The notes: generated from the letters alone by a model not told the origin. A stretch of 64,000 nt of DNA from an uncultured Muribaculaceae bacterium (GCA_910583795.1 CAJTZQ010000007.1:12655-76654); one strand, 5' to 3'. Shown: positions 7,535-17,128, numbered from the stretch's first letter. A program made the numbers and translations.

Positions 7535-10102
7535 TCAGAACCAACGGGTATAAGCGAAATCCTGACGATGAGGCAATTCAGGATTATTTGGATACATTCT
7601 GAGCGAGTAACGGAACACACCTGCATTCTCAAGTTTAGACTTAAGTTCGTATGTGTATACACTACCCTCTTTTTTCACAACCTTTAGAGGCTCTGTTCCT
7701 GCGAATTCGCTTGTACCGTCATGGTCGCGATATTTCACAACCTCAACTCCAATAGAATCACCAAGTCCCTTCGTATCGATAGTGCATCTTACATCGATAG
7801 GATTGCCGGTCCGCGCAGCTCCCTTACCTGCGACGCCGTCTTTAACGTCGACATTAAGAATTTCGACCTGATTCCACTTGGAAGCCACTTCCTCTTTCCA
7901 TGCCACGATCTCGCGCGCCTTGGCAAAATTATTCTTCTTAAGTTCTGCGGCACGTTTTGATTCCGGCACGTAGAGACGGAAGATATAATCATCGAGCTGA
8001 CGCTTCATTGTGAAATGAGGAGCTATGTGACCGATGGAACGTTTGATTCTGTCAATCCATTCAGGGCTATAGCCTTTATAGTTTTTCTTGAAATACAGAG
8101 GAACTATCTCATTTTCAAGCATAGAGTAGATTGTAGCTGCATCAAGACGGTCTTGTTGAGCCTGATCTGTGAATGTACGCTTTTCTGTGAGAGCCCAACC
8201 GGCTTCTTCATCAAATTTATATCCTTCATACCACCAGCCATCGAGAACGGAGAAGTTGAGGACACCATTCATTTCTGCTTTCTCACCTGATGTGCCTGAC
8301 GCCTCAAGAGGACGGGTAGGAGTATTCAACCAGATGTCGACACCACTGACAAGACGTTTGGCAACAATCATGTTGTAGTCTTCAAGGAAGATAATCTTAC
8401 CAAGGAACTGGGGCATCTTTGAGATCTCAACTATTCTCTTGATAAGGCCCTGACCCGCACCGTCTGCAGGATGCGCTTTGCCCGAGAATATAAACTGTAC
8501 CGGATATTTGTCGTTGTTTACAATCTTTGCAAGACGGTCAAGATCTGTGAACAGAAGATGAGCACGTTTGTAGGTGGCGAAACGACGGGCGAAACCGATG
8601 ATGAGGGCATTTGGGTTGATTTTTTCAAGAATACTTACCACAGCGCCCGGATCACCTTGGTTCTTAAGCCATTTCTCTTTGAAATCCTTCTTTACAAAGT
8701 TGATAAATTTGTTCTTGAGAGTCATTCTCATGTTCCAGATTTCCTCGTCAGGCACATTGAAAATACCTTTCCAAGCCTCCGGGTTGCTCTGGTCATCAAA
8801 CATTTTCTCACCAAGGTTCTGCAAATAGAATGATTTCCATTCTGAAGCAGCCCAAGTAGGCATATGCACACCGTTAGTCACATAGCTTACATGGCTCTCC
8901 TCAGGGGCGTAGCCTTTCCAGACTCCGGCGAACATCTTCTTTGAAACCTCTCCATGAAGCCAGCTTACGCCGTTAGCTTCCTGGCAAGTATTGAGCGCAA
9001 ACACACTCATAGAGAATCGCTCGGGAGTGTCGGGGTTCTCCCGACCCATATTGATGAGATCATTCCAAGAAATTCCAAGCTTAGCAGGATACTCGCCAAG
9101 ATACTTTCCAAGAAGACTTTCCTCAAAATAATCGTGACCTGCAGGTACCGGAGTATGAACTGTGTAAAGAGAACTTGCCCGAACAACCTCAAGTGCGACA
9201 TTGAAGGGGAGTCCATCTTTCTGCACATAATCTACAAGGCGCTGGAGATTGAGCAGAGCGGCGTGACCCTCGTTTGCATGATAAATATCTGTATGAATAC
9301 CGAGACGATTGAGCATATACATGCCGCCTATACCGAGAAGATATTCCTGCTTCATACGGTTTTCCCAATCGCCGCCATATAGTTTATGAGTGATCGGGCG
9401 GTCATATTCGGAATTCATGTCAAAATCTGTGTCGAGCAGATAAAGGTTCATACGACCTACATTCACACGCCATACATGGCAATAAATTATGCGGCCCGGG
9501 AATGGAACCTCAAGAATCATAGGCTGACCGTCTTCACCGAGAACTGCCTCGATAGGAAGCTGGTCAAAATTCTGAGGCTCATAATTAGCGATCTGCTGAC
9601 CGTCCATAGAAAGAGACTGCGCAAAATATCCATATCTATAAAGGAAACCTACAGCAGTCATCGGAACGCAGCTGTCAGACGCCTGTTTGATATAGTCACC
9701 GGCAAGGACTCCAAGACCACCGGAATATATTTTAAGACAGTTGCAGAGACCATACTCCATTGAGAAATAAGCCACTGAAGGGATATCATTTCTCATTGGC
9801 TTACTCATGTATTCTTTAAACTCAGCGTAAGTCGCATTGATCTTTTCCATCATGCGCTCGTCTGCAAGCACCTCTTCAAGGCGCTTAGAGCTGATCTGCT
9901 GAAGAAGCATCACGGGGTTTTCTCCCACTTTGCGCCAGAGATCGTGATCCAGTTCACGGAACAGATTTTTTCCATCGCTGTTCCATACCCACCAGAGGTT
10001 TTTGGAAAGTTCCTCGAGGGGTTTCAATTCTTTAGGGAGCTGAGCGCTTACCGTGAGGCTGCGCCACACGGGCTCATTAGTGTTGCTAACCTGAAGTTTC
10101 AT
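7535..10102 (-). CDS. glgP: Alpha-glucan (glycogen) phosphorylase, GT35
   Basis: Phosphorolysis of alpha-1,4-glucan to glucose-1-phosphate. 855 residues, the form with an N-terminal DUF3417-type region (LEELSKNLWWVWNSDG near 32-47). Visible active-site features are the PLP-site segment EASGTSGEKAEMNGVLNFS and the GYKFDEEAGWAL region after it. The C-terminal ~130 residues include a stretch (VEILNVDVKDG) not typical of E. coli MalP/GlgP but usual for this subfamily. It is the second gene after the GT3 glycogen synthase, 29 bases apart, so synthesis and breakdown enzymes share one transcript. Confidence 0.93.
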   Translation of the reverse strand: MKLQVSNTNEPVWRSLTVSAQLPKELKPLEELSKNLWWVWNSDGKNLFRELDHDLWRKVGENPVMLLQQISSKRLEEVLADERMMEKINATYAEFKEYMSKPMRNDIPSVAYFSMEYGLCNCLKIYSGGLGVLAGDYIKQASDSCVPMTAVGFLYRYGYFAQSLSMDGQQIANYEPQNFDQLPIEAVLGEDGQPMILEVPFPGRIIYCHVWRVNVGRMNLYLLDTDFDMNSEYDRPITHKLYGGDWENRMKQEYLLGIGGMYMLNRLGIHTDIYHANEGHAALLNLQRLVDYVQKDGLPFNVALEVVRASSLYTVHTPVPAGHDYFEESLLGKYLGEYPAKLGISWNDLINMGRENPDTPERFSMSVFALNTCQEANGVSWLHGEVSKKMFAGVWKGYAPEESHVSYVTNGVHMPTWAASEWKSFYLQNLGEKMFDDQSNPEAWKGIFNVPDEEIWNMRMTLKNKFINFVKKDFKEKWLKNQGDPGAVVSILEKINPNALIIGFARRFATYKRAHLLFTDLDRLAKIVNNDKYPVQFIFSGKAHPADGAGQGLIKRIVEISKMPQFLGKIIFLEDYNMIVAKRLVSGVDIWLNTPTRPLEASGTSGEKAEMNGVLNFSVLDGWWYEGYKFDEEAGWALTEKRTFTDQAQQDRLDAATIYSMLENEIVPLYFKKNYKGYSPEWIDRIKRSIGHIAPHFTMKRQLDDYIFRLYVPESKRAAELKKNNFAKAREIVAWKEEVASKWNQVEILNVDVKDGVAGKGAARTGNPIDVRCTIDTKGLGDSIGVEVVKYRDHDGTSEFAGTEPLKVVKKEGSVYTYELKSKLENAGVFRYSLRMYPNNPELPHRQDFAYTRWF

Positions 10103-10131
10103 ATTAATTTTGTATTACTGGTTTTTACGAA

Positions 10132-11796
10132 TTATTTTATACGGGCATCACGGTTGCATGCAGCCACCTTAAATGCCTTATAGTATTCGGAAATAAAGAA
10201 TTTCCAGTCAGCCTTTTCAGATGTGGACAAAGCCGCCTTGGAAGCAATTTCCATTTCTTCATCTGAAAAGCCACAATATTTGATTAATTGCCTGCCTATT
10301 TCTTGTGCTGCAAAATCATAGTTTGAGTCTGTACGTCCTATAACCTTTACACCACAAGCCAACAAAGAATTGACAAAATGAGACAATATCCACTGCCCGA
10401 AGCCACTCTTGTCTGTAGTCACAGTCGGTTTCCCGAAAGCGATACTCTCAAGTGGAGTATATCCCCATGGTTCGTAATATGACGGGAAAACTGTCATATC
10501 AAGTGCCGGAAGCAGATCATAGTAACTGATATTTACTATTCCATCTTTGCCATCGAGATAGCAAGGAATGTAAATTACAGAAACATTTCCTTTAAATTTA
10601 CCTTCCGCTTCAAGCCCTCTGATTCTACACGCCACACTGTCATAATCTTCATTGTTTAAACGATGAGTGATGAAATCAGGCGACTCCTTGACATTGTCAT
10701 TGTCTTTTATTGCCTTCAGCAATTCTGAAGAAGGAGATTTAACCCAAGCAGGAACCATTACTATTGCAAGAACATTTTTCGAAGGATTCAGCTGCTCAAG
10801 TTTCACAAGAGAATCGAGAAACAGGTCAAGTCCTTTGTTGCGGTATTCGTTTCTCCCGGAAGTGGCGACAACAACAGTCTCGTCATCAAATTTCTTACCC
10901 TTCAACGCCCCGGCTATTGCAAAAAGTCTGTTCCTTCCTGATTTCCGCAATGATTGATATTGTTTTTCAGAAGGAACAAAATCAGGTTCAAATCCATTGG
11001 GAGTAACCACTTGGGGACGAATATCAAGCAACTGAGCACATTCATCAGCAGTCAGATCACTGACTGCCGTGAAACAATCAGCCTGATGCGCTGCAGTCTT
11101 TTCAAGAGAATGTTTTGCCTCCATGTTAAGCTCACGCGACATCTGGTCACCATTGTATCCATTGAAATAATCATACAATGGCTTCCCGTTTCCACAGATA
11201 CTTCTGCCTATGCTTGTGGCGTGAGTAGTGAATAGAGTAGCCGCCTGCGGGAGAATCATCTTTAAATAGAGCAACCCCATAGCTGTGGTCCACTCATTAA
11301 AGTGAGCGGTTACATTCATACCGTCAACTTTGAGATGCTCCGAAAGGGCATTCATCACAATCGCAGAGGCGACAGCAAACGCACAACCTTCATTATAGTC
11401 TCCATAGGCATGCATCGAGTCCACGCCATAGAGTTCCCACATCTTTCCGAAAATATTGTTGATATGTGGGTATACACCATCGAATTTCACAAGAACAACC
11501 AACGGTGAACCCGGAATGTTCCAACGACCTACCCTGACAGTTATGTCATAAGGTAATTTCATTTTAGAAGAAGCTTGCTTAAGAAGCGTCTTTCTTTCCA
11601 CGAAATATGGGGAAGGATTATCTTCAGTCCATACATCCGGACCAATAAACACTAATCTGTCGCCAAATTTTTCCTGGAGAACGCGGGCTTTAGTAGACAA
11701 GACGGTGTATATACCGCCTATTTTATTACACACTTCCCAACTGGTCTCCATAAGGAGATCGATATTGTCACGACATGACCGCATGTCTTTCTGCAT
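10132..11796 (-). CDS. Glycogen synthase, eukaryote-like GT3 family
   Basis: Glucosyltransferase for alpha-1,4-glucan, 554 residues. The opening METSWEVCNKIGGIYTVLSTKA and the later PSYYEPWGYTPLESIAFGKPTVTT are GT3 signatures (fungal/animal glycogen synthase type) and differ from bacterial GT5 GlgA, which opens with KxGGLADV. GT3 enzymes commonly use UDP-glucose; which donor this one uses cannot be read from the sequence. It is first in the operon with glgP and is preceded by a consensus promoter and a leader of about 145 bases. Confidence 0.88.
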   Translation of the reverse strand: MQKDMRSCRDNIDLLMETSWEVCNKIGGIYTVLSTKARVLQEKFGDRLVFIGPDVWTEDNPSPYFVERKTLLKQASSKMKLPYDITVRVGRWNIPGSPLVVLVKFDGVYPHINNIFGKMWELYGVDSMHAYGDYNEGCAFAVASAIVMNALSEHLKVDGMNVTAHFNEWTTAMGLLYLKMILPQAATLFTTHATSIGRSICGNGKPLYDYFNGYNGDQMSRELNMEAKHSLEKTAAHQADCFTAVSDLTADECAQLLDIRPQVVTPNGFEPDFVPSEKQYQSLRKSGRNRLFAIAGALKGKKFDDETVVVATSGRNEYRNKGLDLFLDSLVKLEQLNPSKNVLAIVMVPAWVKSPSSELLKAIKDNDNVKESPDFITHRLNNEDYDSVACRIRGLEAEGKFKGNVSVIYIPCYLDGKDGIVNISYYDLLPALDMTVFPSYYEPWGYTPLESIAFGKPTVTTDKSGFGQWILSHFVNSLLACGVKVIGRTDSNYDFAAQEIGRQLIKYCGFSDEEMEIASKAALSTSEKADWKFFISEYYKAFKVAACNRDARIK

Positions 11797-11946
11797 AATC
11801 TATTATTATCTTTTTTACCTAAGGCAAATGGAGTGAAAGAATCACGTTAAGCATTTTGTCAACAATACCATATCAAAACTATGGTTGTCTTAAAACTTTT
11901 AAGATCCATTTGTCAATCAATGGGAATATTTACCCTTAGTCGGCTG

Positions 11947-11977
11947 CAAAATTACAAAAAATCACTGACATAACAAA
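11947..11977 (-). promoter_or_regulatory. Promoter of the glycogen synthase-phosphorylase operon
   Basis: Minus strand reads TTTG (11974-11977), 19 bases, then TAATTTTG (11947-11954), both matching the Bacteroidota consensus. The predicted start near 11941 leaves an untranslated leader of about 145 bases before the GT3 gene, long enough for regulation, though I see no known riboswitch in it. Confidence 0.7.
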
Positions 11978-12035
11978 ATAATCTGCCGACAAATCACCAA
12001 ACTAATCGCCAAACAGTTTATGGAAACAACAAAAA

Positions 12036-12070
12036 ATAGTTCTGCCTGATCCGCAATCAGACAGAACTAT
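12036..12070 (-). terminator. Terminator of ssb
   Basis: A 15-base stem with one mismatch (12036-12050 with 12056-12070), followed on the minus strand by six T residues. It sits 35 bases after the ssb stop and closes the 308-base gap before the glycogen operon, whose other contents are the promoter and leader listed above. Confidence 0.8.
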
Positions 12071-12104
12071 TGTTTATATCTTATTTATGATTTTTAATCC
12101 CCTT

Positions 12105-12539
12105 TTAGAAAGGCAGATCTTCATCGCTTGATGCCGGAGCCGGTGAGAATGTTGGCTGCTGACCAGCAACTCCAAAAGCGGGACCCGCTGCCGGCTGCTG
12201 ATATCCGCCACCCTGAGGTGCCCCACCATATGCAGGAGCCGGATCTCCGTATGCAGGAGCCGGATTGTTGGCTGCATATTCTCTTGCTTGATATACATTG
12301 ACATCGGTGTACCATCTGCCATTGAATTCGCGACTTTCGAGATCGAAGGAAAGGATGTAATCCCTACCCTGTTCAAGACGGATGGTATCTACACGGTCTC
12401 CAAAAATATGAAATTTCACCTTGCGGGGATAAGAGCCGAATGTTTCGAGCACCAACTCTCTTTTTTTCCAGGGATTGCCTGCCTTCGATGTGCCTGACTG
12501 AATGCCCAGGTCCTGGATAATTCTTCCTTCAATTTCCAT
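12105..12539 (-). CDS. ssb: Single-stranded DNA-binding protein
   Basis: 144 residues. The first ~105 residues form an OB-fold opening MEIEGRIIQDLGIQSGTSKAGNPWKKREL, a divergent Bacteroidota type. A Gly/Pro/Ala/Gln-rich disordered linker (AYGDPAPAYGG) follows, and the acidic tip SSDEDLPF is the protein-interaction tail of SSBs. The terminal Phe is preserved. A promoter is expected in the 130 bases upstream. This fold is close to a DUF3127-type short OB protein also seen in Bacteroidetes, so a specialised paralog of the main SSB is possible. Confidence 0.75.
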   Translation of the reverse strand: MEIEGRIIQDLGIQSGTSKAGNPWKKRELVLETFGSYPRKVKFHIFGDRVDTIRLEQGRDYILSFDLESREFNGRWYTDVNVYQAREYAANNPAPAYGDPAPAYGGAPQGGGYQQPAAGPAFGVAGQQPTFSPAPASSDEDLPF

Positions 12540-12614
12540 AATGAATTCTATATTGTTATTGTGGTTTCGTTATTCTTTTATGACTGCGAAATTACAATTT
12601 TAACTTCGAATGTG

Positions 12615-12622
12615 CAAATTTA
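12615..12622 (-). promoter_or_regulatory. Promoter -7 box for ssb
   Basis: Minus strand reads TAAATTTG (TAnnTTTG), about 75 bases before the ssb start. A second near-match, TAATTTCG, lies closer to the gene near 12590. Which one is used cannot be decided by eye. Confidence 0.45.
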
Positions 12623-12671
12623 AAATCAACAGTTTCTCCCATAATTATAAAATCAAACTTACTCTTTGGTT

Positions 12672-14618
12672 TTATCTTACACTCTTCGCTTTTTCAATCC
12701 TGCGGGGAACCTGTGTGTTTATTATGAGGGGTATGGTCTCAATGGTCACATTGCTCGTGTCAAGCCCCAGCGCCTTTTCATCTGCCAAAGAAAGTCGCCT
12801 CATCAGGGAGTGCAGGTTCATCAAAACCGTTGCCATCTTTCCACATTGGCTCGATGCCGAAAAAATTCTATGAATGACTATGAATTTAAAATTGCCGGCA
12901 ACTCCCATTTTCCGCAACGCAGGCACGCGGCTTGTCAGATCAAGTTTTCCTTCGCCAACAAGGTCTTCCACTATCTGGCGCAGATAGAGTGTCAGTCGCG
13001 GTTCAACGCGAAATCCAATTCTCATATGCACCTCATAAACAGTATCGGGCACAAGAATATCAACGTCATATTCAAGAGTGTCAGGCTCATCTGTAAATTC
13101 CGGATTTATTATCCAATAATGGTCTGCACGCTTGGGGTCTTTATTCAATATGGAATATATCAATTTACTTTCCACCTCTCCCCTCACCCTGCTTTTGCTT
13201 AGATATACCACATTTGATGCATACCTGGGAATATCTTTTTCTTCTTTTAATCGGGAAATCACATCTGTGTATTCTGACAATTTCCTATATTCTATAAAGT
13301 TGCGGCGCAAATTTGTGGCATTCCTCCACACAATCATCGAAACTGCCACAATGCCTGCGATCATCAATGTGAACCATCCGCCATTCATGAATTTACAAGC
13401 ATTTGCCAGGAAAAAAGACCCTTCGATTCCAGCATAAATCACAAGAAAAATCCCGCATACCCATTTTGGGAACCCTTTATGACGTAAATAAAAAGTAAGC
13501 AGCACTGTAGTCATCAGCATCGTAACTGTTATTGCAAGACCATATGCAGCTTCCATTGCAGAAGATGTCTTAAACAATACAACAGTCAACAGACATCCAA
13601 AAAGCAAACACCAATTTACGGCAGGAATATATAATTGTCCCTTTTCATCAGAAGGATATTTCACTTTCAATCTTGGAAAGAAATTCAAACTTACAGCTTC
13701 ACTGAAAATAGTAAACGAACCACTTAAAAGAGCCTGACTGGCTATTATTGCGGCACCTGTCGACAGAATCACCGCCGGAACGATCCAACCTTCCGGCATT
13801 ATACCATAGAAGGGATTAATGGATAATGCCAATCCGCTACCTGAAGATATAATCCATGCACCCTGCCCAAGATAATTCAATATCAGCATTATCTTGACAA
13901 AAATCCAACTAATTGAAATATTGAGTCTGCCACAATGCCCAAGGTCTGAATAAAGTGCTTCAGCACCTGTCGTGCAAAGGAATACAGCCCCGAGGATAAT
14001 AAACCATGCGGGATAATCTATCAGCAAGCGTACTGCATACCACGGATTGAACGCTTTAAGGATCGCTGTGTGTAATCCAATGTTTAACGAACCCATAATT
14101 CCAAGGAAAAGAAACCATACAAGCATGAATGGTCCAAAGAATTTACCGATTTTACCGGTTCCTGCCTGTTGTAACAAAAATATACCCAAGACAATGACAA
14201 CAACAATGGGGACAACCGGTATTTCTTCATATACGATCGACAGACCTTCAATTGCAGACGTGACAGTGATAGCGGGCGTAATGACACCATCTGCGATAAG
14301 AGTTGAAGCCCCTATAGCTGCTATCAGATACAGCCATTTGCGGGAAGATGATTTCAGAAGAGAAAACAGGGAAAGTATACCTCCTTCCCCTTTATTGTCG
14401 GCACGCAAAGCTATGACGACATATTTAATGGTTGTCTGAAGCGTCAAGGTCCATATCACGCATGAAACAGCTCCTATGATATATAAATCATCATAATCGG
14501 CATTAGCCCCGACGATAGCTTTCATGACGTAAAGCGGCGACGTCCCAATGTCGCCGAATACAATACCCATGGTCACAAGAAGCCCCATGGCGGTCAGTTT
14601 CCGAATATTTGAATTCAT
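12672..14618 (-). CDS. kup: KUP-family potassium uptake transporter
   Basis: Low-affinity K+ uptake at the inner membrane. 648 residues, close to E. coli Kup. It opens with LTAMGLLVTMGIVFGDIGTSPLYVMKAI, the Kup signature in the first transmembrane helix. About 12 hydrophobic helices fill the first ~430 residues, including GVITPAITVTSAIEGL. A cytoplasmic C-terminal domain of about 200 residues follows (VVYLSKSRVRGEVESKLIYS). Monocistronic; it converges on nothing and lies upstream of ssb on the same strand. Confidence 0.93.
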   Translation of the reverse strand: MNSNIRKLTAMGLLVTMGIVFGDIGTSPLYVMKAIVGANADYDDLYIIGAVSCVIWTLTLQTTIKYVVIALRADNKGEGGILSLFSLLKSSSRKWLYLIAAIGASTLIADGVITPAITVTSAIEGLSIVYEEIPVVPIVVVIVLGIFLLQQAGTGKIGKFFGPFMLVWFLFLGIMGSLNIGLHTAILKAFNPWYAVRLLIDYPAWFIILGAVFLCTTGAEALYSDLGHCGRLNISISWIFVKIMLILNYLGQGAWIISSGSGLALSINPFYGIMPEGWIVPAVILSTGAAIIASQALLSGSFTIFSEAVSLNFFPRLKVKYPSDEKGQLYIPAVNWCLLFGCLLTVVLFKTSSAMEAAYGLAITVTMLMTTVLLTFYLRHKGFPKWVCGIFLVIYAGIEGSFFLANACKFMNGGWFTLMIAGIVAVSMIVWRNATNLRRNFIEYRKLSEYTDVISRLKEEKDIPRYASNVVYLSKSRVRGEVESKLIYSILNKDPKRADHYWIINPEFTDEPDTLEYDVDILVPDTVYEVHMRIGFRVEPRLTLYLRQIVEDLVGEGKLDLTSRVPALRKMGVAGNFKFIVIHRIFSASSQCGKMATVLMNLHSLMRRLSLADEKALGLDTSNVTIETIPLIINTQVPRRIEKAKSVR

Positions 14619-14763
14619 AGTTTATAGCTTTTTTTACCGATGTATAACGTTACACTGAGATTTTGAGTTCATTCCACCTTCAGTTACGTTTTGTTGCATG
14701 TAGACTTATCCTTTCTACAACTTTATTTTATGTGAATGGTTCAATTTTAATTCTAATGATATT

Positions 14764-14791
14764 GATAGTTGCGCAAGAATAATTAATTTTG
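14764..14791 (+). promoter_or_regulatory. Promoter of rsmG
   Basis: TAATTTTG at 14784-14791 matches the -7 consensus, with a TTG near 14762-14764 about 20 bases upstream. The predicted transcript begins near 14798, leaving a leader of only about a dozen bases before the ATG at 14810. Confidence 0.6.
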
Positions 14792-14809
14792 CAAAAACAT
14801 ATCTTTAAA

Positions 14810-15433
14810 ATGATAGACCACATATTAAAATATTTTCCAAATCTCTCTGACAAACAAAAAGTCCAATTTGAAAAGTTATGCAGTCTTTATCCGGAATGGA
14901 ACGAGAAAATCAATGTCATTTCCAGAAAAGATATCGACAATATAGAAATAAACCATATTCTGCACTCCCTTGCGATAGCAAAGTACATTCAATTTAAACC
15001 GGGAAGCTCGGCCATGGATTTTGGCTCAGGGGGAGGCTTCCCGGGAATCCCGCTTGCTGTTTTGTTTCCTGATGTGCATTTTCATCTGATAGACAGAATT
15101 GGGAAAAAAATGAAAGTTGCTGATGAAATATCTCGGGAAATAGGGCTTAAAAACGTAACTGTGCAACACGGAGACAGTGGAGAATGTCATGAGAAATTTG
15201 ATTTCGTTGTGAGCAGAGCAGTGATGCCTCAGCCGGAATTGGTGAAACTATCAACGAAAAACATCTCCAACATTCAAAGAAACGCTCTCCCTAACGGTGT
15301 CATCGCTTTGAAAGGCGGAGATCTTCATGAGGAAATCAAATCCGTCAGAGGGAAAACTGAAGTGACAGATATCAAAAATTATTTCGACGAACCATTCTTT
15401 GACACCAAGAAAATTGTTTATACTGTAGTATAA
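14810..15433 (+). CDS. rsmG: 16S rRNA (guanine-527 N7)-methyltransferase
   Basis: SAM-dependent m7G527 methylation of 16S rRNA. 207 residues from the ATG at 14810 (MIDHILKYFPNLSDKQ); an upstream in-frame TTG at 14789 lies inside the promoter and is rejected. The SAM-binding loop is DFGSGGGFPGIPLAVLFP (70-87). VSRAV and IALKGGDL match the later RsmG motifs. The next gene begins 15 bases downstream, so the two are likely co-transcribed. Confidence 0.93.
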   Translation: MIDHILKYFPNLSDKQKVQFEKLCSLYPEWNEKINVISRKDIDNIEINHILHSLAIAKYIQFKPGSSAMDFGSGGGFPGIPLAVLFPDVHFHLIDRIGKKMKVADEISREIGLKNVTVQHGDSGECHEKFDFVVSRAVMPQPELVKLSTKNISNIQRNALPNGVIALKGGDLHEEIKSVRGKTEVTDIKNYFDEPFFDTKKIVYTVV

Positions 15434-15448
15434 TCTAAAACAAGTATA

Positions 15449-16090
15449 ATGAAGATAGCTATATTCCAGTTCAGCCTTTTCGGCATAAACACTTATGTGG
15501 TCTACGATCCGGCAACTCTTTGTTGCGCTATAATCGATCCAGGAATGCTCGGATTGCAAGAAGAAAAAGCCATGACCGACTTTATAGGTAAAAATCAATT
15601 GAAGGTGACTCATATCATCAACACTCATCTTCACCTTGACCATGCGGTGGGAAATAATTTTTTAAAAGACACTTATAAAGTGCCCATACTTGCTCACAAA
15701 GACGACGAGCCTCTTGGCGAGCGTATGCAGCAGCAAGCTTATATGTTTGGGATTAACGAGAATTTCAAAGGAGTTGAAATCTCTGATTATCTCACAGACG
15801 GCGAAATAATAAAAATCGGAGACGGCGAACTAAAAGTGATAAGCGTGCCCGGACATTCTCCCGGCAGCGTTGCCCTTTACGACAAAAAAGATGGCTTCCT
15901 GATTGCCGGGGATGCATTGTTTAAAGGAAGCATAGGCAGGACAGACCTTCCGGGAGGTAACCACACTCAATTGCTCTCAAGTATTAAAGACAAACTTTTT
16001 ACCCTTCCCAAGAATACGGTTGTTTACCCGGGACACGGCCCTGCCACTACCATCGGTGATGAAATACGCCTTAACCCCTATTTACAATAA
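15449..16090 (+). CDS. Metallo-beta-lactamase-fold hydrolase (glyoxalase II-like)
   Basis: 213 residues with the zinc motif THLHLDH (HxHxDH at 60-65), a later GHSPGSV with a metal histidine, GDALF with the bridging Asp, and VYPGHGPAT with a C-terminal His. This is the arrangement of small glyoxalase II/YcbL-type thioesterases. The physiological substrate cannot be told from sequence. It follows rsmG by 15 bases and ends at a perfect palindromic terminator. Confidence 0.88.
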   Translation: MKIAIFQFSLFGINTYVVYDPATLCCAIIDPGMLGLQEEKAMTDFIGKNQLKVTHIINTHLHLDHAVGNNFLKDTYKVPILAHKDDEPLGERMQQQAYMFGINENFKGVEISDYLTDGEIIKIGDGELKVISVPGHSPGSVALYDKKDGFLIAGDALFKGSIGRTDLPGGNHTQLLSSIKDKLFTLPKNTVVYPGHGPATTIGDEIRLNPYLQ

Positions 16091-16126
16091 AATGATCCAA
16101 CTTTCGAATTCGAAAGTTGGATCATT
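16091..16126. terminator. Bidirectional terminator, perfect 36-base palindrome
   Basis: The two 18-base arms (16091-16108 and 16109-16126) are exact reverse complements. It begins immediately after the MBL hydrolase stop and six bases before the end of the convergent DUF3108 gene. Confidence 0.75.
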
Positions 16127-16132
16127 AACGTT

Positions 16133-16900
16133 TTATTTCCCTCCGACATAATAGCATTTGACCTGTCCCACAGGCAGACTTCCAACAACAAGCAAAGGAA
16201 TATGAGAGCTATCGGTGGAGATCCATGTGTCGATGTCGTCACTCGACTTTTTCTTTCCTGCTGTTGTAAATTTAAATTTTATATGATATGCCTCGCGTTT
16301 TGACTTATCCCGAAGCTTAATTGTTTCTGTACCGACACATCTAATGGTAATCGTCTCCACTTTACTTCCGGAAAAAACTGTCGCACTCACCTCCTCTCCT
16401 TTCTGTAATTTAGAATAGTCTATTTGACGTATAAAGTAGAACACACTGAGCATATCATAGACATCGCCTGATCCTGTGAGCTGTTTTTCTGTCACCTTAA
16501 GAGATCCGTCTTTTTGTTGACGTATTCTTTTCGCCGCACCTCCTACAACTTTTCCTGCATGAGAATATGATATATCATCCCTGCTATATTTCCCTTTTTC
16601 ATGAGCGATCTTAGTATAGGCTACCGGTCTTAGACCATCTTTTTTCACCCTTCCAAGAAGTGTGTCGCGGACCTGATAGAAATTATCCGCCCATGGTTTT
16701 GTTTTGCCTGTCAGCTTAATCATATATTCATTACCATGGTTGCGTAATGAAAGTGTGGCATCTCCGGCATCCTTATGGATCAATCCCCATTTATATGAAA
16801 TCACATAGTGTAAAGATTCATCACTAAAGGTTGCTCCTGAGGAGGGAGAACAGAACACCATCATCATCATCAACCATAATGTATATTTTATTTTTCCCAT
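16133..16900 (-). CDS. DUF3108 domain-containing exported protein
   Basis: 255 residues. A signal peptide (GKIKYTLWLMMMMVFCSPSSGA, cleavage near 24) precedes a beta-rich domain with ESLHYVISYKWGLIHKDAGDATLSL, the opening of DUF3108, and ends VVGSLPVGQVKCYYVGGK. DUF3108 proteins are periplasmic or outer-membrane-associated beta proteins of unknown function. A half-copy of the repeat found at 24.0-24.2 kb lies 20 bases upstream of its start codon. Confidence 0.8.
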   Translation of the reverse strand: MGKIKYTLWLMMMMVFCSPSSGATFSDESLHYVISYKWGLIHKDAGDATLSLRNHGNEYMIKLTGKTKPWADNFYQVRDTLLGRVKKDGLRPVAYTKIAHEKGKYSRDDISYSHAGKVVGGAAKRIRQQKDGSLKVTEKQLTGSGDVYDMLSVFYFIRQIDYSKLQKGEEVSATVFSGSKVETITIRCVGTETIKLRDKSKREAYHIKFKFTTAGKKKSSDDIDTWISTDSSHIPLLVVGSLPVGQVKCYYVGGK

Positions 16901-16920
16901 ATAATCATGTCGTATTTAAA

Positions 16921-16998
16921 GAAGTTGTTTCGACCTTTTTCTTTTTCAAGATTTCGTTAGATGTCGAGTCGATTTTGAAACTGGTCAAGAGTTTAACG
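16921..16998. repeat. Half-copy of the dispersed inverted-repeat element
   Basis: Positions 16921-16957 match the reverse complement of 24190-24226 at 36 of 37 bases. Weaker similarity continues to about 16998. The partner terminal repeat seen at the 24-kb copy is not found here, so this looks like a decayed or solo end. Like the full copy, it lies directly upstream of a minus-strand gene for an exported protein. No gene is otherwise seen in 16901-17128. Confidence 0.7.
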
Positions 16999-17068
16999 AT
17001 AAAACCTCACAATATGTTACAGGAAAGGGAATTTTAGCCTAAAAATAAGCAATAAAGCAAAAACACTA

Positions 17069-17101
17069 TGCGGGACAAACATTCTGTATGTCTATCCCGC
17101 A
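17069..17101 (-). terminator. Terminator of trxA
   Basis: TGCGGGA (17069-17075) pairs with TCCCGCA (17095-17101); on the minus strand a GTGTTTTTGC tract follows. It lies 28 bases past the thioredoxin stop. Confidence 0.6.
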
Positions 17102-17128
17102 AGCGTCGAAACTGAAAAACCGTTTTTA

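Noticed and set aside
12666..13202. 178-codon plus-strand open frame
   Set aside because: Antisense shadow of the kup C-terminal domain; low-complexity translation.
16091..16126. Operator site
   Set aside because: The perfect palindrome lies between the ends of two convergent genes, so a bidirectional terminator explains it better.
16831..17037. 68-codon plus-strand frame with a poly-Phe stretch
   Set aside because: It arises from the half-copy of the repeat and from antisense DUF3108 sequence. A similar peptide can be read from the full repeat, which reflects the repeat and not a conserved protein.
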